Origin: Rheinheimera nanhaiensis E407-8
GTDB taxonomy: Bacteria > Pseudomonadota > Gammaproteobacteria > Enterobacterales > Alteromonadaceae
Length of the DNA: 64,000 bases
NCBI RefSeq assembly: GCF_000296695.1
Contig: NZ_BAFK01000011.1
Location: 62,001 to 126,000, forward strand
Direction: 5' to 3'
This document shows positions 1-9,830 of this stretch, in pieces (position 1 is the stretch's first letter; every line of letters starts with the position of its first letter). Both the position numbers and the translations under genes were made by a program. The notes beneath the pieces were generated by a model, which did no database searches, had not been told where the DNA came from, and was given only the letters and a program-made list of their open reading frames with translations.

Positions 1-956
1 ATAGTCATGGCCGCATCAGGTATGGCGTTATAGTCACGGTCTATGCCGTTTAATTGGTTTCGCGTAACCATAATATAATCATCACCCCACGCAACATCGG
101 CGCCCATAGCCGCTAACGCATCAGCAAAATGAATATCCCCCTGCACCGCATGCTTGCCAATGCCGGTCACTTTAATGCTGCCGCCTTTAATGGCCGCTGC
201 CGCCAGAAAGTAAGACGCTGATGAGGCATCACCTTCTACCAGCCAGTGGCCCGGCGATTTATACAACTGATTGCCGGCAATGCTGAACGTTTTATAGTCG
301 TGATGCGTTACGCTGACACCAAAGCGCTGCATCAGCGCCAGGGTTATATCGATATACGGCTTGGAGACCAGCTCGCCGATAATGTCGATTTCGCTATCGC
401 CATCCAGCAGCGGTGCCACCATTAATACAGCCGTTAAAAACTGACTGGAGATACTGCCGTCTATTTGCATTTTACCGCCGCTTAGCGCTTTGCCGTGAAT
501 GCGCAGCGGCGGAAAGCCGTCGTTATCCAGATAGCTGATCTCGGCGTTTAGCTGACGCAGCGCATCGACTAAATGGCCGATAGGCCGCTCGTACATACGC
601 GGCTCGCCGGTTAGCGTTATATCCACCTTAGATGCCGCCAGCGCTGCAGTAAGCGGGCGCATGGCGGTGCCAGCATTGCCTAAAAACATGGTTAGCGCAT
701 GCGGGTGGTTAAACAGGCCGCCAAGGCCGTGTACCTCGCACTTGGTACGACAGGCAGATAACTTATAGCTGACGCCTAACGCCGTTAAGGCGTTAAGCAT
801 ATGCTTAACATCATCACTATCGAGTAAATTGGTGATAAATGTCGTGCCCTCTGCCAGTGCCGCCAGCAGCAGCACCCGGTTCGAGATACTTTTCGAGCCT
901 GGCAGGTGTACTTCACCGGCCACTTTAGCAATCGGATTAAGGGTTAATGTTTTCAT
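1..956 (-). CDS. aroA: 3-phosphoshikimate 1-carboxyvinyltransferase (EPSP synthase), 3' end cut by window
   Basis: AroA makes EPSP from shikimate-3-phosphate and phosphoenolpyruvate, the sixth shikimate-pathway step, in the cytoplasm. The reading frame starts with ATG at 956 and gives [20 protein letters not shown] followed by SKSISNR, the conserved N-terminal substrate-binding segment. Further in, GNAGTAMRP, the family signature that contacts PEP, lies near positions 660-700. About 318 codons are visible; the family is usually about 427, so the C-terminal quarter lies beyond the left edge. The start overlaps the serC stop by 4 nt (ATGA), so the two are translationally coupled, as in the serC-aroA operon of enterics. 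Identification is secure. Confidence 0.96.
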   Translation of the reverse strand, partial: MKTLTLNPIAKVAGEVHLPGSKSISNRVLLLAALAEGTTFITNLLDSDDVKHMLNALTALGVSYKLSACRTKCEVHGLGGLFNHPHALTMFLGNAGTAMRPLTAALAASKVDITLTGEPRMYERPIGHLVDALRQLNAEISYLDNDGFPPLRIHGKALSGGKMQIDGSISSQFLTAVLMVAPLLDGDSEIDIIGELVSKPYIDITLALMQRFGVSVTHHDYKTFSIAGNQLYKSPGHWLVEGDASSASYFLAAAAIKGGSIKVTGIGKHAVQGDIHFADALAAMGADVAWGDDYIMVTRNQLNGIDRDYNAIPDAAMT

Positions 957-2035
957 CCGTGTACCCGCTCAAATTCTTGCATAAAGCTTACCAGCGTTTG
1001 CACGCCTGCCAGCGGCATAGCGTTATAAATACTGGCCCGCATACCGCCTACCATACGGTGGCCTTTCAGTGCCAATAGGCCATGCTGTTCGGCCTGTGCC
1101 AAAAAGGTGTCGTTTAGCCGCTCATCGGCCAGGAAAAACGGCACATTCATCCAGGAGCGGTAAGCTTTGTCGACATCGTTACTGTAAAAATCGCTTTTAT
1201 CAATATAATCATACAATAAGCTAGCTTTTGATTGGTTACGCGTAGCCATTTCGGTTACGCCGCCCTGGCGTTTTAGCCACTTAAATACCAACCCGGCCAG
1301 ATACCAGGCAAAGGTAGGCGGGGTATTAAACATGCTGTCGTTTTCAGCCGCCAGACGATAATCCAGTACAGAGGGGATGGCCGTATCTTTTGCCGGTAGT
1401 AAATCGTCCCGCACTATCGCCAGCGTTAAACCCGACGGGCCGATATTTTTCTGCGCGCCGGCATAAATAACGCCGTAACGGCTCACATCAATTGGCCGCG
1501 ATAAAATAGTAGAAGATAAATCGGCGACAATTGGGCTGTCTGTTTGCGGAAGACCGGTAAACTCAACGCCGTCTACCGTTTCATTCGGGCAGCAATGCAC
1601 ATAAGCCGCACCCGGTGTTAACTGCCATTGCTCTGGCGCGGTAATACTGCGAATACCACCGGCGCTTTTGCTGCGAATATCCTGAGTGTTAATCGCACCG
1701 TATTTTTGTGCTTCTTCTACTGCCGACTGTGACCAGGCACCCGACACGATATAGTCAGCCGTTTGGCCCGGCTTTAATAAATTAAGCGGCACGGCAGAGA
1801 ATTGCCCCCGGCCACCGCCGTGCATAAACAGCACCTTGTAATTGGCTGGAATATTGAGTAAATCACGCAGGTCCTGCTCAGCCTCAGCGGCTAATTTGAT
1901 AAAGGGCTTGCTGCGATGGCTGATTTCCATCACCGAACAGCCTTGTTGCTGCCAGTTAATAAATTCCTGCTGTGCCTGCTGCATTACTTCAACCGGTAGC
2001 ATGGCCGGGCCGGCACAAAAATTAAACGTCGTCAT
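953..2035 (-). CDS. serC: phosphoserine aminotransferase
   Basis: SerC is a PLP enzyme that converts 3-phosphohydroxypyruvate to phosphoserine (serine synthesis) and also acts in pyridoxal phosphate synthesis. The protein begins [14 protein letters not shown], the family N-terminus, and carries [12 protein letters not shown] with the Schiff-base lysine. The frame stays open upstream to 2089, but I chose the ATG at 2035 because it gives 360 residues, close to the enteric 362, and has AGGAG about 12 nt upstream. aroA follows with a 4-nt overlap, so the pair is one transcript. The upstream gyrA appears to have its own terminator, so a serC promoter is expected in 2036-2135, though none is clear. 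Confidence 0.96.
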   Translation of the reverse strand: MTTFNFCAGPAMLPVEVMQQAQQEFINWQQQGCSVMEISHRSKPFIKLAAEAEQDLRDLLNIPANYKVLFMHGGGRGQFSAVPLNLLKPGQTADYIVSGAWSQSAVEEAQKYGAINTQDIRSKSAGGIRSITAPEQWQLTPGAAYVHCCPNETVDGVEFTGLPQTDSPIVADLSSTILSRPIDVSRYGVIYAGAQKNIGPSGLTLAIVRDDLLPAKDTAIPSVLDYRLAAENDSMFNTPPTFAWYLAGLVFKWLKRQGGVTEMATRNQSKASLLYDYIDKSDFYSNDVDKAYRSWMNVPFFLADERLNDTFLAQAEQHGLLALKGHRMVGGMRASIYNAMPLAGVQTLVSFMQEFERVHG

Positions 2036-2135
2036 TGTTACTGCGAGCTCCTGAATTAGCGTCTTTCTTTTACTGGCCTGGTTGTTCATTAATGCCGGCT
2101 TTGGCCGATCTTATTGGATAAATTACCAACAGCTA

Positions 2136-2168
2136 AAAAGCAAAACGAGCGCAGATGCGCCCGTTTTG
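2136..2168 (-). terminator. rho-independent terminator after gyrA
   Basis: Just downstream of the gyrA stop is a hairpin with 12-nt arms (2141-2152 and 2157-2168), one A/C mismatch and a 4-nt loop. Read on the minus strand it is followed by GCTTTTTAG, a short T-run. It separates gyrA from serC. Confidence 0.7.
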
Positions 2169-2176
2169 TCTGGGTG

Positions 2177-4795
2177 TTACTCTTCTTCATCCTGCGCTAA
2201 CTGAGTGTCAGTCAGCACAGTGTTGGCGGCCTTCTCTGCCTCGGCAGCTGCCAGTTCCTCAGCGTCCTGAATTTCGTCTATTTTTTCCACACCTACCACT
2301 TTTTCGTTATCAGCGGTGCGAATTAAAATTACGCCCTGGGTATTACGGCCGACTTCAGACACTTCATTAACGCGGGTACGTACCAGAGTGCCCTTGTTTG
2401 AAATCATCATAATTTCATCCAGCTCATTCACCTGTACCGCACCGACCACCAGGCCGTTACGCTCTGACACTTTAATCGACACTACGCCCTGCGTGGCGCG
2501 GCTCTTCGCCGGGTATTCCTGCAGTGCCGTGCGTTTGCCATAGCCGTTTTCTGTGACGGTAAGGATTGGGCCACTGCCGTTTGGAATGATTAACGAGACC
2601 ACTGAGCCCCCTTCACGCAGTTTAATGCCGCGCACGCCGGTGGCGGTACGGCCCATGCTACGCACCTGATCTTCGGCAAAGCGCACCACTTTACCATCAT
2701 CGGAGAACAGCATAATTTCACTGTTGCCGTCGGTAATACCCACACCGATTAAACGGTCACCATCGTTCAGATTCACGGCAATAATACCGTTAGAGCGCGG
2801 CCGCGAGTACTCGGTCAGCGATGTTTTCTTCACCGTACCATTGGCGGTGGCCATAAACACATATTTGTTTTCTTCGTACTCACGCACCGGCAGAATAGCA
2901 TTAATGCGCTCGCCTTCTTCCAGCGGCAATAAGTTCACAATCGGCTTACCACGCGCTGTGCGACTGGCCAGCGGTAATTGATATACCTTCATCCAGTACA
3001 GGCGGCCACGGTTAGAGAAACATAAAATCGTATCGTGGGTGCTGGCAACTAATAACTTATCAACGAAGTCTTCATCTTTTACCGTAGTGGCGGCTTTACC
3101 CTTGCCACCGCGGCGCTGTGCTTCATAGTCAGACAAAGGCTGATATTTGGCATAGCCTAAGTGCGATAGGGTCACCACCACGTCTTCTTCGGTGATCAAA
3201 TCTTCCATATTGATATCCAGCATATTGTCCTGAATATCCGTGCGGCGTGCATCGCCATATTGGGTTTTGATCGCTTCAAGCTCTTCGCAGATCACTTCCA
3301 TTAACCGCTCCGGGCTGGCCAGAATGTGTAGTAATTCTGCGATAAGCTCTAATAGCTGCTTGTACTCATCAAGAATTTTTTCATGCTCAAGGCCGGTCAG
3401 CTTATGTAAACGCAGATCCAAAATGGCCTGAGCCTGTTGCTCGGTTAAGAAATATTTGCCGTCGCGAATACCAAAATGCGCTTCTAACCACTCTGGCCGC
3501 GCGGCATCTTGTCCGGCGCGCTCCAGCATGGCGCTAACATCACCTAACTGCCAGCCGCGGTCAACTAAGCGCAGCTTGGCTTCCGCCGGGCTGGGCGAAG
3601 TTTTAATCAGCTCAATGATGTCGTCAATATTGGCCAGCGCTATGGCTAAACCTTCTAAGATATGGGCGCGATCACGGGCTTTACGTAAATCGTAAACGGT
3701 ACGACGGGTAACCACTTCCCGGCGGTGCAACACAAAGCACTGCAGCATCTCTTTTAAGCTTAACAGCTTTGGCTGGCCCTGATCCAAGGCGACCATATTG
3801 ATACCAAACACTGTTTGCATTTGGGTGTTGGCATACAGCTGGTTCAGCATGACGTCACTGGATTCGCCGCGTTTCAGCTCAATCACTATACGCATACCGT
3901 CTTTATCAGACTCGTCACGCAGTGCTGAAATGCCTTCAATACGCTTTTCTTTTACCAGCTCGGCAATTTTTTCAATTAAGCGGGCTTTGTTTACCTGATA
4001 CGGAATTTCGTTGACGATAATGGCTTCACGGCCGGTTTTCTCGTCGGTTTCAATTTCGGTTTTGGCGCGGATATACACCTTGCCGCGGCCAGTGCGGTAA
4101 GCTTCTTCGATACCTTTACGGCCATTAATAATAGCGGCTGTAGGGAAATCTGGCCCCGGGATATACTGCATCAACTCATGCAGTTCGATATCCGGATTAG
4201 CAATTAAGGCTAAACAGCCATCAATCACTTCAGTTAAGTTGTGCGGTGGAATATTGGTGGCCATACCTACGGCAATACCACTGGAGCCGTTAATTAACAG
4301 GTTTGGCACCTTGGTTGGCATAACCGCTGGAATTTGCTCAGTGCCGTCGTAGTTAGGCACATAGTCGACGGTTTCTTTATCTAAATCGGCCAGTAATTCA
4401 TGCGCAATGCGTGCCATCCGTACTTCGGTATAACGCATTGCTGCCGCGGAGTCGCCATCGATAGAGCCAAAGTTACCCTGACCGTCAACCAGCATGTAAC
4501 GTAAAGAGAAAGGCTGCGCCATGCGCACTATAGTATCGTAAACCGCACTGTCGCCGTGCGGGTGATACTTACCGATAACATCACCCACCACACGGGCCGA
4601 TTTCTTATAGGCTTTGTTCCAGTCATTGCCCAGTTCCTTCATCGCAAACAACACGCGACGGTGTACCGGCTTTAAACCATCCCTTACGTCCGGTAAGGCG
4701 CGGCCAACAATAACGCTCATGGCGTAATCGAGGTACGAATTCTTTAATTCGTCTTCGATATTTATCGGAACTATTTCTCTGGCCAGATCTGTCAT
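2177..4795 (-). CDS. gyrA: DNA gyrase subunit A
   Basis: GyrA is the breakage-reunion subunit of the A2B2 gyrase that introduces negative supercoils. At 872 residues it matches the enteric length closely. The N-terminal winged-helix region aligns without gaps to E. coli numbering: Ser83 and Asp87 are present ([10 protein letters not shown]), and the catalytic Tyr122 sits in AAAMRYTE. The GyrA box QRRGGKG starts the C-terminal DNA-wrapping domain, and the tail is acidic. The quinolone-resistance region therefore has the susceptible-type residues. It is divergent from ubiG, with a 188-bp shared upstream region. A short SD-like AAGGGA lies upstream, somewhat far from the ATG. Confidence 0.98.
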   Translation of the reverse strand: MTDLAREIVPINIEDELKNSYLDYAMSVIVGRALPDVRDGLKPVHRRVLFAMKELGNDWNKAYKKSARVVGDVIGKYHPHGDSAVYDTIVRMAQPFSLRYMLVDGQGNFGSIDGDSAAAMRYTEVRMARIAHELLADLDKETVDYVPNYDGTEQIPAVMPTKVPNLLINGSSGIAVGMATNIPPHNLTEVIDGCLALIANPDIELHELMQYIPGPDFPTAAIINGRKGIEEAYRTGRGKVYIRAKTEIETDEKTGREAIIVNEIPYQVNKARLIEKIAELVKEKRIEGISALRDESDKDGMRIVIELKRGESSDVMLNQLYANTQMQTVFGINMVALDQGQPKLLSLKEMLQCFVLHRREVVTRRTVYDLRKARDRAHILEGLAIALANIDDIIELIKTSPSPAEAKLRLVDRGWQLGDVSAMLERAGQDAARPEWLEAHFGIRDGKYFLTEQQAQAILDLRLHKLTGLEHEKILDEYKQLLELIAELLHILASPERLMEVICEELEAIKTQYGDARRTDIQDNMLDINMEDLITEEDVVVTLSHLGYAKYQPLSDYEAQRRGGKGKAATTVKDEDFVDKLLVASTHDTILCFSNRGRLYWMKVYQLPLASRTARGKPIVNLLPLEEGERINAILPVREYEENKYVFMATANGTVKKTSLTEYSRPRSNGIIAVNLNDGDRLIGVGITDGNSEIMLFSDDGKVVRFAEDQVRSMGRTATGVRGIKLREGGSVVSLIIPNGSGPILTVTENGYGKRTALQEYPAKSRATQGVVSIKVSERNGLVVGAVQVNELDEIMMISNKGTLVRTRVNEVSEVGRNTQGVILIRTADNEKVVGVEKIDEIQDAEELAAAEAEKAANTVLTDTQLAQDEEE

Positions 4796-4863
4796 AAAAC
4801 GCTAATTTCCCTTAAATCAGATAGATAACTCGCATTTGTCGATGTTATAAAGCGCGAGACAAC

Positions 4864-4890
4864 GCGGGATTCTAACACAGAAAATCCCGC
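4864..4890. repeat. 8-bp inverted repeat in the gyrA-ubiG divergent promoter region
   Basis: GCGGGATT (4864-4871) and AATCCCGC (4883-4890) are perfect inverted arms with an 11-nt spacer. They lie between the divergent gyrA and ubiG starts, just upstream of a TATAAC-like -10 for gyrA. It could be an operator, or a hairpin in an upstream transcript. No regulator is recognised. Confidence 0.45.
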
Positions 4891-4929
4891 TTGCCATGCC
4901 CCAAATGCAGCGCAAAACCACCTTTGCCA

Positions 4930-4957
4930 TTGCTGTCACCGTTACAGGCTTTATAAT
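4930..4957 (+). promoter_or_regulatory. predicted sigma-70 promoter of ubiG
   Basis: A perfect TATAAT -10 lies at 4952-4957 with a weak -35 TTGCTG at 4930-4935 (16-bp spacer). It sits 27 bp before the ubiG ATG. The -10 is convincing; the -35 is only a half match. Confidence 0.5.
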
Positions 4958-4983
4958 GCGCAAAAAACTAACGAGCAACGCCC

Positions 4984-5694
4984 ATGACAAGCAGCCTGAA
5001 TGTAGATAACCGCGAAATTGCCAAGTTTAACGATATTGCCTCGCGCTGGTGGGACCCTGATGGTGAGTTTAAGCCACTGCATCTGTTAAACCCGGTACGC
5101 TTAAGCTATATCAGCGATGAACTGCAGGGTTTATTTGGCAAAACGGTAATTGATATTGGCTGTGGTGGCGGTATTTTGGCCGAGAGCATGGCGCGTAGCG
5201 GTGCTGTGGTAACGGGGTTAGATATGGCCAGTGACTCACTGGAGGTGGCGCGCTTACACGCACTGGAAAGCGGCGTCACTGTTAATTACCAGCAAGCGAC
5301 GGCTGAAGATTACGCCCAGCAGCATAGCGGGCAGTTTGATGTCGTAACCTGTATGGAAATGCTGGAGCATGTGCCTGCGCCGATGTCGGTTATTCAGGCC
5401 TGCGCCGATTTAGCCAAACCCGGCGCCACTTTGTTTTTCTCTACGTTAAACAAAACCGCCAAAGCCTATTTACTGGCCATCATTGGCGCCGAGCATGTAC
5501 TTAAGCTGGTGCCTAAAGGTACGCATGAGTTCAGTAAGTTTATCCGTCCTTCTGAGCTGATGCGCTTTATCGAGCAAGCTGGCCTTGAGCTGGTAGATGC
5601 TACCGGCCTGCATTTTAATCCGCTGAAAAACAGTTTTAAAACCGGCCCGGGGCTGGACGTCAATTACATCGTGGTGGCGAGAAAACCGTTGTAA
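4984..5694 (+). CDS. ubiG: ubiquinone biosynthesis O-methyltransferase
   Basis: UbiG carries out both O-methylations of the ubiquinone ring, using SAM, as part of the cytoplasmic Ubi complex. The 236-residue protein has the class I methyltransferase motif [16 protein letters not shown] near residue 55 and the UbiG signature [19 protein letters not shown] at the N-terminus. CMEMLEHVP is the post-II motif. Its position divergent from gyrA is the same as in E. coli. It is the only gene of its transcript before the long nrdA leader; no clear terminator follows. Confidence 0.96.
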   Translation: MTSSLNVDNREIAKFNDIASRWWDPDGEFKPLHLLNPVRLSYISDELQGLFGKTVIDIGCGGGILAESMARSGAVVTGLDMASDSLEVARLHALESGVTVNYQQATAEDYAQQHSGQFDVVTCMEMLEHVPAPMSVIQACADLAKPGATLFFSTLNKTAKAYLLAIIGAEHVLKLVPKGTHEFSKFIRPSELMRFIEQAGLELVDATGLHFNPLKNSFKTGPGLDVNYIVVARKPL

Positions 5695-5812
5695 CGCTGT
5701 TTTTTTCAGCAGCTAAATAGCCGATAGCTATAAAAAAAATATTGATAGAATAAATAAATTTAACCAGAAAAAAAGCTTGCACCCACAGCACTTTTCTTCG
5801 CACACTGGCACC

Positions 5813-5834
5813 GCGGTTAGCAGTTGCTAACCGC
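5813..5834. promoter_or_regulatory. perfect 22-bp dyad (10-bp arms, 2-bp spacer) upstream of nrdA
   Basis: GCGGTTAGCA and TGCTAACCGC are exact inverted complements separated by GT. The 2-nt loop is too tight for a stable RNA hairpin and no T-run follows, so this looks like a protein-binding operator, not a terminator. It lies 37 bp upstream of the predicted nrdA -35. The regulator is unknown. Confidence 0.55.
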
Positions 5835-5870
5835 ATCTTTCGTCCCGATGTTTTTCCGCGTTGTCAAGCC

Positions 5871-5899
5871 TTGCAAAAACCCCAGATACACACTATCTT
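5871..5899 (+). promoter_or_regulatory. predicted nrdA promoter
   Basis: TTGCAA (5871-5876) and TATCTT (5894-5899) are separated by 17 bp, giving a plausible sigma-70 promoter. The first NrdR-like box overlaps the -10. The whole gene-free stretch 5695-6019 (325 bp) holds this promoter, the 22-bp dyad and the two NrdR boxes. I see no small gene in it. Confidence 0.5.
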
Positions 5900-5903
5900 G
5901 TGA
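5888..5903 (+). promoter_or_regulatory. NrdR box 1 upstream of nrdA
   Basis: This 16-mer, acacactatcttgtga, matches about 13 of 16 positions of the NrdR consensus acaCwAtATaTwGtgt. It overlaps the predicted -10 and starts exactly 31 bp before box 2, the helical-phase spacing known for tandem NrdR boxes. NrdR represses ribonucleotide reductase genes when dATP is high. Confidence 0.65.
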
Positions 5904-5918
5904 TCACTTTCATGCAAA

Positions 5919-5934
5919 CCACTATATGTTGTGT
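5919..5934 (+). promoter_or_regulatory. NrdR box 2 upstream of nrdA
   Basis: The 16-mer ccactatatgttgtgt matches 14 of 16 positions of the NrdR consensus, including all the central C-w-A-t-A-T core bases. It lies 85 bp before the nrdA ATG and pairs with box 1. Confidence 0.75.
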
Positions 5935-6019
5935 AATTAAACAGCAATAGCGGATAATAAAATAGCCGTGCGCTACGGCTTGCAACCGTTAACAACAATT
6001 GAAATGGAAAGCAGCAGCA

Positions 6020-8305
6020 ATGACTCAATCTCTTTTTGTCACTAAGCGTGATGGTCGCCGTGAGCCGCTGGATTTAGATAAAATCCACCGTGTGATTACC
6101 TGGGCCGCTGAAGGCTTGTCGAATGTGTCGGTGTCTCAGGTTGAGCTTAAATCGCATATCCAGTTTTACGATGGCATTAAAACTGAAGATATTCATGAAA
6201 CCATTATTAAAGCTGCTGCTGATCTTATTTCTAAAGACAGCCCGGACTATCAATACCTGGCCGCCCGCTTAGCCGTATTCCATCTGCGCAAAAAAGCCTA
6301 TGGCCAGTTTGAGCCACCGCATCTGTACGATCAGGTAGTACGGATGGTAGAAGCCAAGCGCTATGACGCCCATATCCTGGCTGATTACAGCCGTGATGAG
6401 CTGGAAACGCTGAATAGCTATATCGATCACAGCCGCGATTTAAACTTCAGCTACGCGGCGGTCAAACAGCTGGAAGGTAAATACCTGGTACAAAACCGCG
6501 TCAGCGGCGAGATATACGAAAGCGCGCAGTTTTTATATATGCTGGTAGCGGCCTGTTTGTTTGCTAACTACCCCAAAGCCAACCGGCTGGATTATGTGCG
6601 CCGCTTCTACGACGCCTGCTCAACCTTTAAATTGTCGTTGCCAACGCCCATTATGTCTGGTGTGCGTACCCCTACCCGTCAGTTCAGCTCGTGCGTACTG
6701 ATTGAATGCGGTGACAGCTTAGATTCGATTAACGCTACCTCAAGTGCCATTGTTAAATACGTGAGCCAGCGCGCCGGTATCGGCATCAATGCCGGCCGCA
6801 TCCGCGCTTTGGGCAGCCCAATCCGTAACGGTGAAGCCTTTCACACTGGCTGTATTCCGTTTTACAAACACTTTCAAACCGCGGTTAAAAGCTGCTCGCA
6901 AGGTGGCGTGCGTGGCGGTGCGGCAACCCTGTTCTACCCGCTGTGGCACTTAGAAGTAGAATCATTGTTGGTGCTGAAAAACAACCGTGGTGTAGAAGAA
7001 AACCGGGTGCGGCACTTAGATTATGGCGTGCAGTTTAACCGCCTGATGTACACCCGTTTAATTAAAGACGATTACATCACCCTGTTTAGCCCGTCAGACG
7101 TACCGGGTTTATATGATGCTTTTTTTGAAGATCAGGAAAAATTTGAACAGCTGTATGTGAAGTACGAAAACGACAGCAGCATCCGCAAAAAACGCTTAAA
7201 AGCACTGGAGCTGTTTACCCTGTTTATGCAGGAGCGTGCCAGCACCGGCCGTATTTATCTGCAAAACGTTGACCACTGTAATACGCACAGCCCGTTTAAC
7301 CCCAAATTTGCGCCGGTGCGCCAAAGCAACCTGTGTCTGGAAATTGCGCTGCCAACGAAGCCGTTAAACGACGTCAACGATCCTGAGGGGGAAATTGCCC
7401 TTTGTACGCTGTCAGCGTTTAACTTAGGCGCCATTGACAACTTATCGGAACTGGAAGAGCTGGCTGAGCTGGCGGTGCGCTCACTGGATAGCCTGCTGGA
7501 TTATCAGGATTACCCTATTCCGGCGGCGTTTCATGCCTCTATCAACCGCCGCACTTTAGGCGTTGGTGTGATTAACTACGCCTATTATCTGGCAAAGAAC
7601 GGCGTGAAATACTCAGATGGCTCTGCTAATGCGTTAACACACCGCACCTTTGAAGCCATGCAGTACTATCTGCTGAAAGCGTCCAACAAGCTGGCGCAGG
7701 AGTTTGGCGCTTGTCCGAAGTTTAACGAGACAACGTACGCCGAAGGCATCTTACCGATAGATACCTACAAAAAAGATTTGGATAAAGTGTGCCAGGAGCC
7801 CCTGCAACTGGATTGGGAGCAGCTGCGTAAAGACATTACGACGCATGGCCTGCGTAACTCGACGCTGTCAGCGCTGATGCCATCCGAAACCTCATCGCAA
7901 ATCTCTAATGCCACTAATGGCATAGAACCACCACGCGGCCATATCAGCGTTAAAGCCAGTAAAGACGGCATTTTAAAGCAGGTCGTGCCAGAGTATGAGC
8001 GATTAAAAGATAAATACGAGCTGCTGTGGGACATACCGAACAATAATGGCTACCTGACATTAGTGGCCATTATGCAGAAGTTTGTTGACCAGACTATTTC
8101 GGCCAATACCAACTATGACCCGAATAAGTTTGACGGTGGCAAAGTGCCGATGAAACTGTTATTGCAAGATTTGCTAACCGCTTACAAGTTGGGGGTAAAA
8201 ACCATGTATTACCACAACACCCGTGACGGTGCATCTGACGTGCAGGACGATATTAAACCGGAAGCCCAGGGTGATGGCTGCGCCGGCGGTGCCTGTAAAA
8301 TTTAA
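6020..8305 (+). CDS. nrdA: ribonucleoside-diphosphate reductase class Ia, alpha subunit
   Basis: NrdA is the catalytic R1 subunit, reducing ribonucleoside diphosphates with a thiyl radical generated by NrdB. I chose the ATG at 6020, giving 761 residues, the same as E. coli; a TTG at 5999 would add seven residues without a good RBS. An N-terminal ATP-cone is present (VTKRDGRREPLDLDKIHR). Active-site cysteines are visible in SSCVLIECGDS, SNLCLEI and ALCTLSAFN. The C-terminal redox pair is in CAGGACKI. It is followed by nrdB and yfaE. Two upstream NrdR boxes suggest dATP-dependent repression. Confidence 0.98.
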   Translation: MTQSLFVTKRDGRREPLDLDKIHRVITWAAEGLSNVSVSQVELKSHIQFYDGIKTEDIHETIIKAAADLISKDSPDYQYLAARLAVFHLRKKAYGQFEPPHLYDQVVRMVEAKRYDAHILADYSRDELETLNSYIDHSRDLNFSYAAVKQLEGKYLVQNRVSGEIYESAQFLYMLVAACLFANYPKANRLDYVRRFYDACSTFKLSLPTPIMSGVRTPTRQFSSCVLIECGDSLDSINATSSAIVKYVSQRAGIGINAGRIRALGSPIRNGEAFHTGCIPFYKHFQTAVKSCSQGGVRGGAATLFYPLWHLEVESLLVLKNNRGVEENRVRHLDYGVQFNRLMYTRLIKDDYITLFSPSDVPGLYDAFFEDQEKFEQLYVKYENDSSIRKKRLKALELFTLFMQERASTGRIYLQNVDHCNTHSPFNPKFAPVRQSNLCLEIALPTKPLNDVNDPEGEIALCTLSAFNLGAIDNLSELEELAELAVRSLDSLLDYQDYPIPAAFHASINRRTLGVGVINYAYYLAKNGVKYSDGSANALTHRTFEAMQYYLLKASNKLAQEFGACPKFNETTYAEGILPIDTYKKDLDKVCQEPLQLDWEQLRKDITTHGLRNSTLSALMPSETSSQISNATNGIEPPRGHISVKASKDGILKQVVPEYERLKDKYELLWDIPNNNGYLTLVAIMQKFVDQTISANTNYDPNKFDGGKVPMKLLLQDLLTAYKLGVKTMYYHNTRDGASDVQDDIKPEAQGDGCAGGACKI

Positions 8306-8375
8306 TCTGACAGTAAACGGGCTGGCCGCACAGCCCGTATGTAGTTTTGATACCCAGTTAGGACGATAAGTGGCT

Positions 8376-9506
8376 ATGGCGTACACAACCTTTAACAGAC
8401 AAATCAACGATCAATTAAAAGAGCCAATGTTTTTTGGCAATCCGGTCAATGTGTCACGTTACGATCAGCAAAAATACGGTATCTTTGAAAAACTGATTGA
8501 AAAACAACTGAGTTTCTTCTGGCGGCCGGAAGAGGTCGATGTCAGCAAAGACCGTATCGACTTTCAGAACCTGCCCGAGCATGAAAAGCACATTTTTATC
8601 AGCAACCTGAAGTACCAGACCTTACTGGACTCGGTACAGGGCCGCTCACCTAATGTGGCATTTTTACCTATCGTATCGCTGCCCGAGCTGGAAACCTGGA
8701 TTGAAACCTGGGCCTTTAGTGAAACTATCCACAGCCGCAGCTATACCCATATAGTACGTAATATCAGCGCCGAGCCTCATAAAGTGTTTGACGACATTAT
8801 GCTGAATGAGAAAATTCTGCAGCGCGCTGAAGATGTAACCCGCTACTACGATGCGCTGATTGATGGCATTAATTTGTACCAGCGCTGTGGCGAAGGCACT
8901 CACACCATCAACGGTGAAACCCACACCATCAGCCTGTACGAACTCAAACGCCGGCTGTACCTGTGCGTGATGTCGGTAAATGTGCTTGAGGCAATTCGCT
9001 TTTACGTCAGCTTCGCCTGCAGCTTTGCTTTTGCTGAGCGTGAACTGATGGAAGGCAATGCTAAGATCATTCGTCTTATCGCCCGCGATGAAGCGCTGCA
9101 CCTAACCGGCACCCAGCATATGCTAAACATTATGGCAGCCGGTGATGACGACCCACAAATGGCGCAAATTGCCAAAGAGTGTGAAGAAGAAGCTTATGCT
9201 ATTTTCCGCAAAGCGGCAGAGCAGGAAAAAGACTGGGCTGAGTTTTTGTTTAAAGATGGCTCTATGATTGGCCTGAATAAAGATATTTTGTGCCAGTACG
9301 TTGAGTACATTACTAACAGCCGGATGCAGGCGATTGGCTTAAAGCCTATCTTCTCTACCACACAAAACCCTATCCCCTGGATCAACACCTGGCTGGTGTC
9401 AGATAACGTGCAGGTAGCACCACAAGAAGCCGAAATCAGCTCTTATCTGGTCGGTCAGATTGATAACGAAGTTGATGGCGCCGATTTCGGCGATTTCGAC
9501 CTGTAA
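8376..9506 (+). CDS. nrdB: ribonucleoside-diphosphate reductase class Ia, beta subunit
   Basis: NrdB is the R2 subunit, which holds the diiron centre and tyrosyl radical. The ATG at 8376 gives MAYTTFNRQ and 376 residues, identical in length to the E. coli protein. A GTG at 8370 is in frame and better spaced from the AGGA SD, so the true start may be two codons earlier. Diiron ligand segments are recognisable: [14 protein letters not shown], and [15 protein letters not shown] with the second E/H set. The C-terminus (DFGDFDL) resembles the R1-docking tail. It is cotranscribed with nrdA and yfaE. Confidence 0.98.
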   Translation: MAYTTFNRQINDQLKEPMFFGNPVNVSRYDQQKYGIFEKLIEKQLSFFWRPEEVDVSKDRIDFQNLPEHEKHIFISNLKYQTLLDSVQGRSPNVAFLPIVSLPELETWIETWAFSETIHSRSYTHIVRNISAEPHKVFDDIMLNEKILQRAEDVTRYYDALIDGINLYQRCGEGTHTINGETHTISLYELKRRLYLCVMSVNVLEAIRFYVSFACSFAFAERELMEGNAKIIRLIARDEALHLTGTQHMLNIMAAGDDDPQMAQIAKECEEEAYAIFRKAAEQEKDWAEFLFKDGSMIGLNKDILCQYVEYITNSRMQAIGLKPIFSTTQNPIPWINTWLVSDNVQVAPQEAEISSYLVGQIDNEVDGADFGDFDL

Positions 9507-9509
9507 CAG

Positions 9510-9764
9510 ATGCCCAGCGTCAGGCTTAATCAGCACAGTGCCATCGAGTTTGATGGCACTGATGCCAATTTACTCTGCGCGCTGGAGCGCCATCAACAAC
9601 AGGTGAATTTTCATTGCCGTGAGGGCTACTGCGGCGCTTGCCGCTGTAAGCTGCTGTCTGGCGAAGTGCGTTATCTTACCGAGCCGCTGGCTTTTGTACG
9701 CAGTGGCGAATTTTTGCCCTGCTGTAGCATTCCGCTGACAGACATCAGTATTGAAGTACCTTAA
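9510..9764 (+). CDS. yfaE: 2Fe-2S ferredoxin for NrdB cofactor maintenance
   Basis: YfaE is a small plant-type ferredoxin that delivers electrons to regenerate the NrdB diferric-tyrosyl cofactor. At 84 residues it equals the E. coli protein. Cluster ligands appear as Cys36, Cys41 and Cys44 (CREGYCGAC), with the fourth in the LPCCS segment near residue 71. It starts 3 nt after the nrdB stop, so the three genes form one unit. It lacks a signal peptide. Confidence 0.95.
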   Translation: MPSVRLNQHSAIEFDGTDANLLCALERHQQQVNFHCREGYCGACRCKLLSGEVRYLTEPLAFVRSGEFLPCCSIPLTDISIEVP

Positions 9765-9830
9765 GCCGGTGGTAATTTAGCAGCAGATGCCGCAGACTAT
9801 AACAATTCGCGACGTCGAAGGAGTTCTGTA

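Noticed and set aside
5999-6019. TTG start extending nrdA by seven residues
   Set aside because: The extension MKWKAAA is absent from family members and the ATG at 6020 gives the exact usual length.
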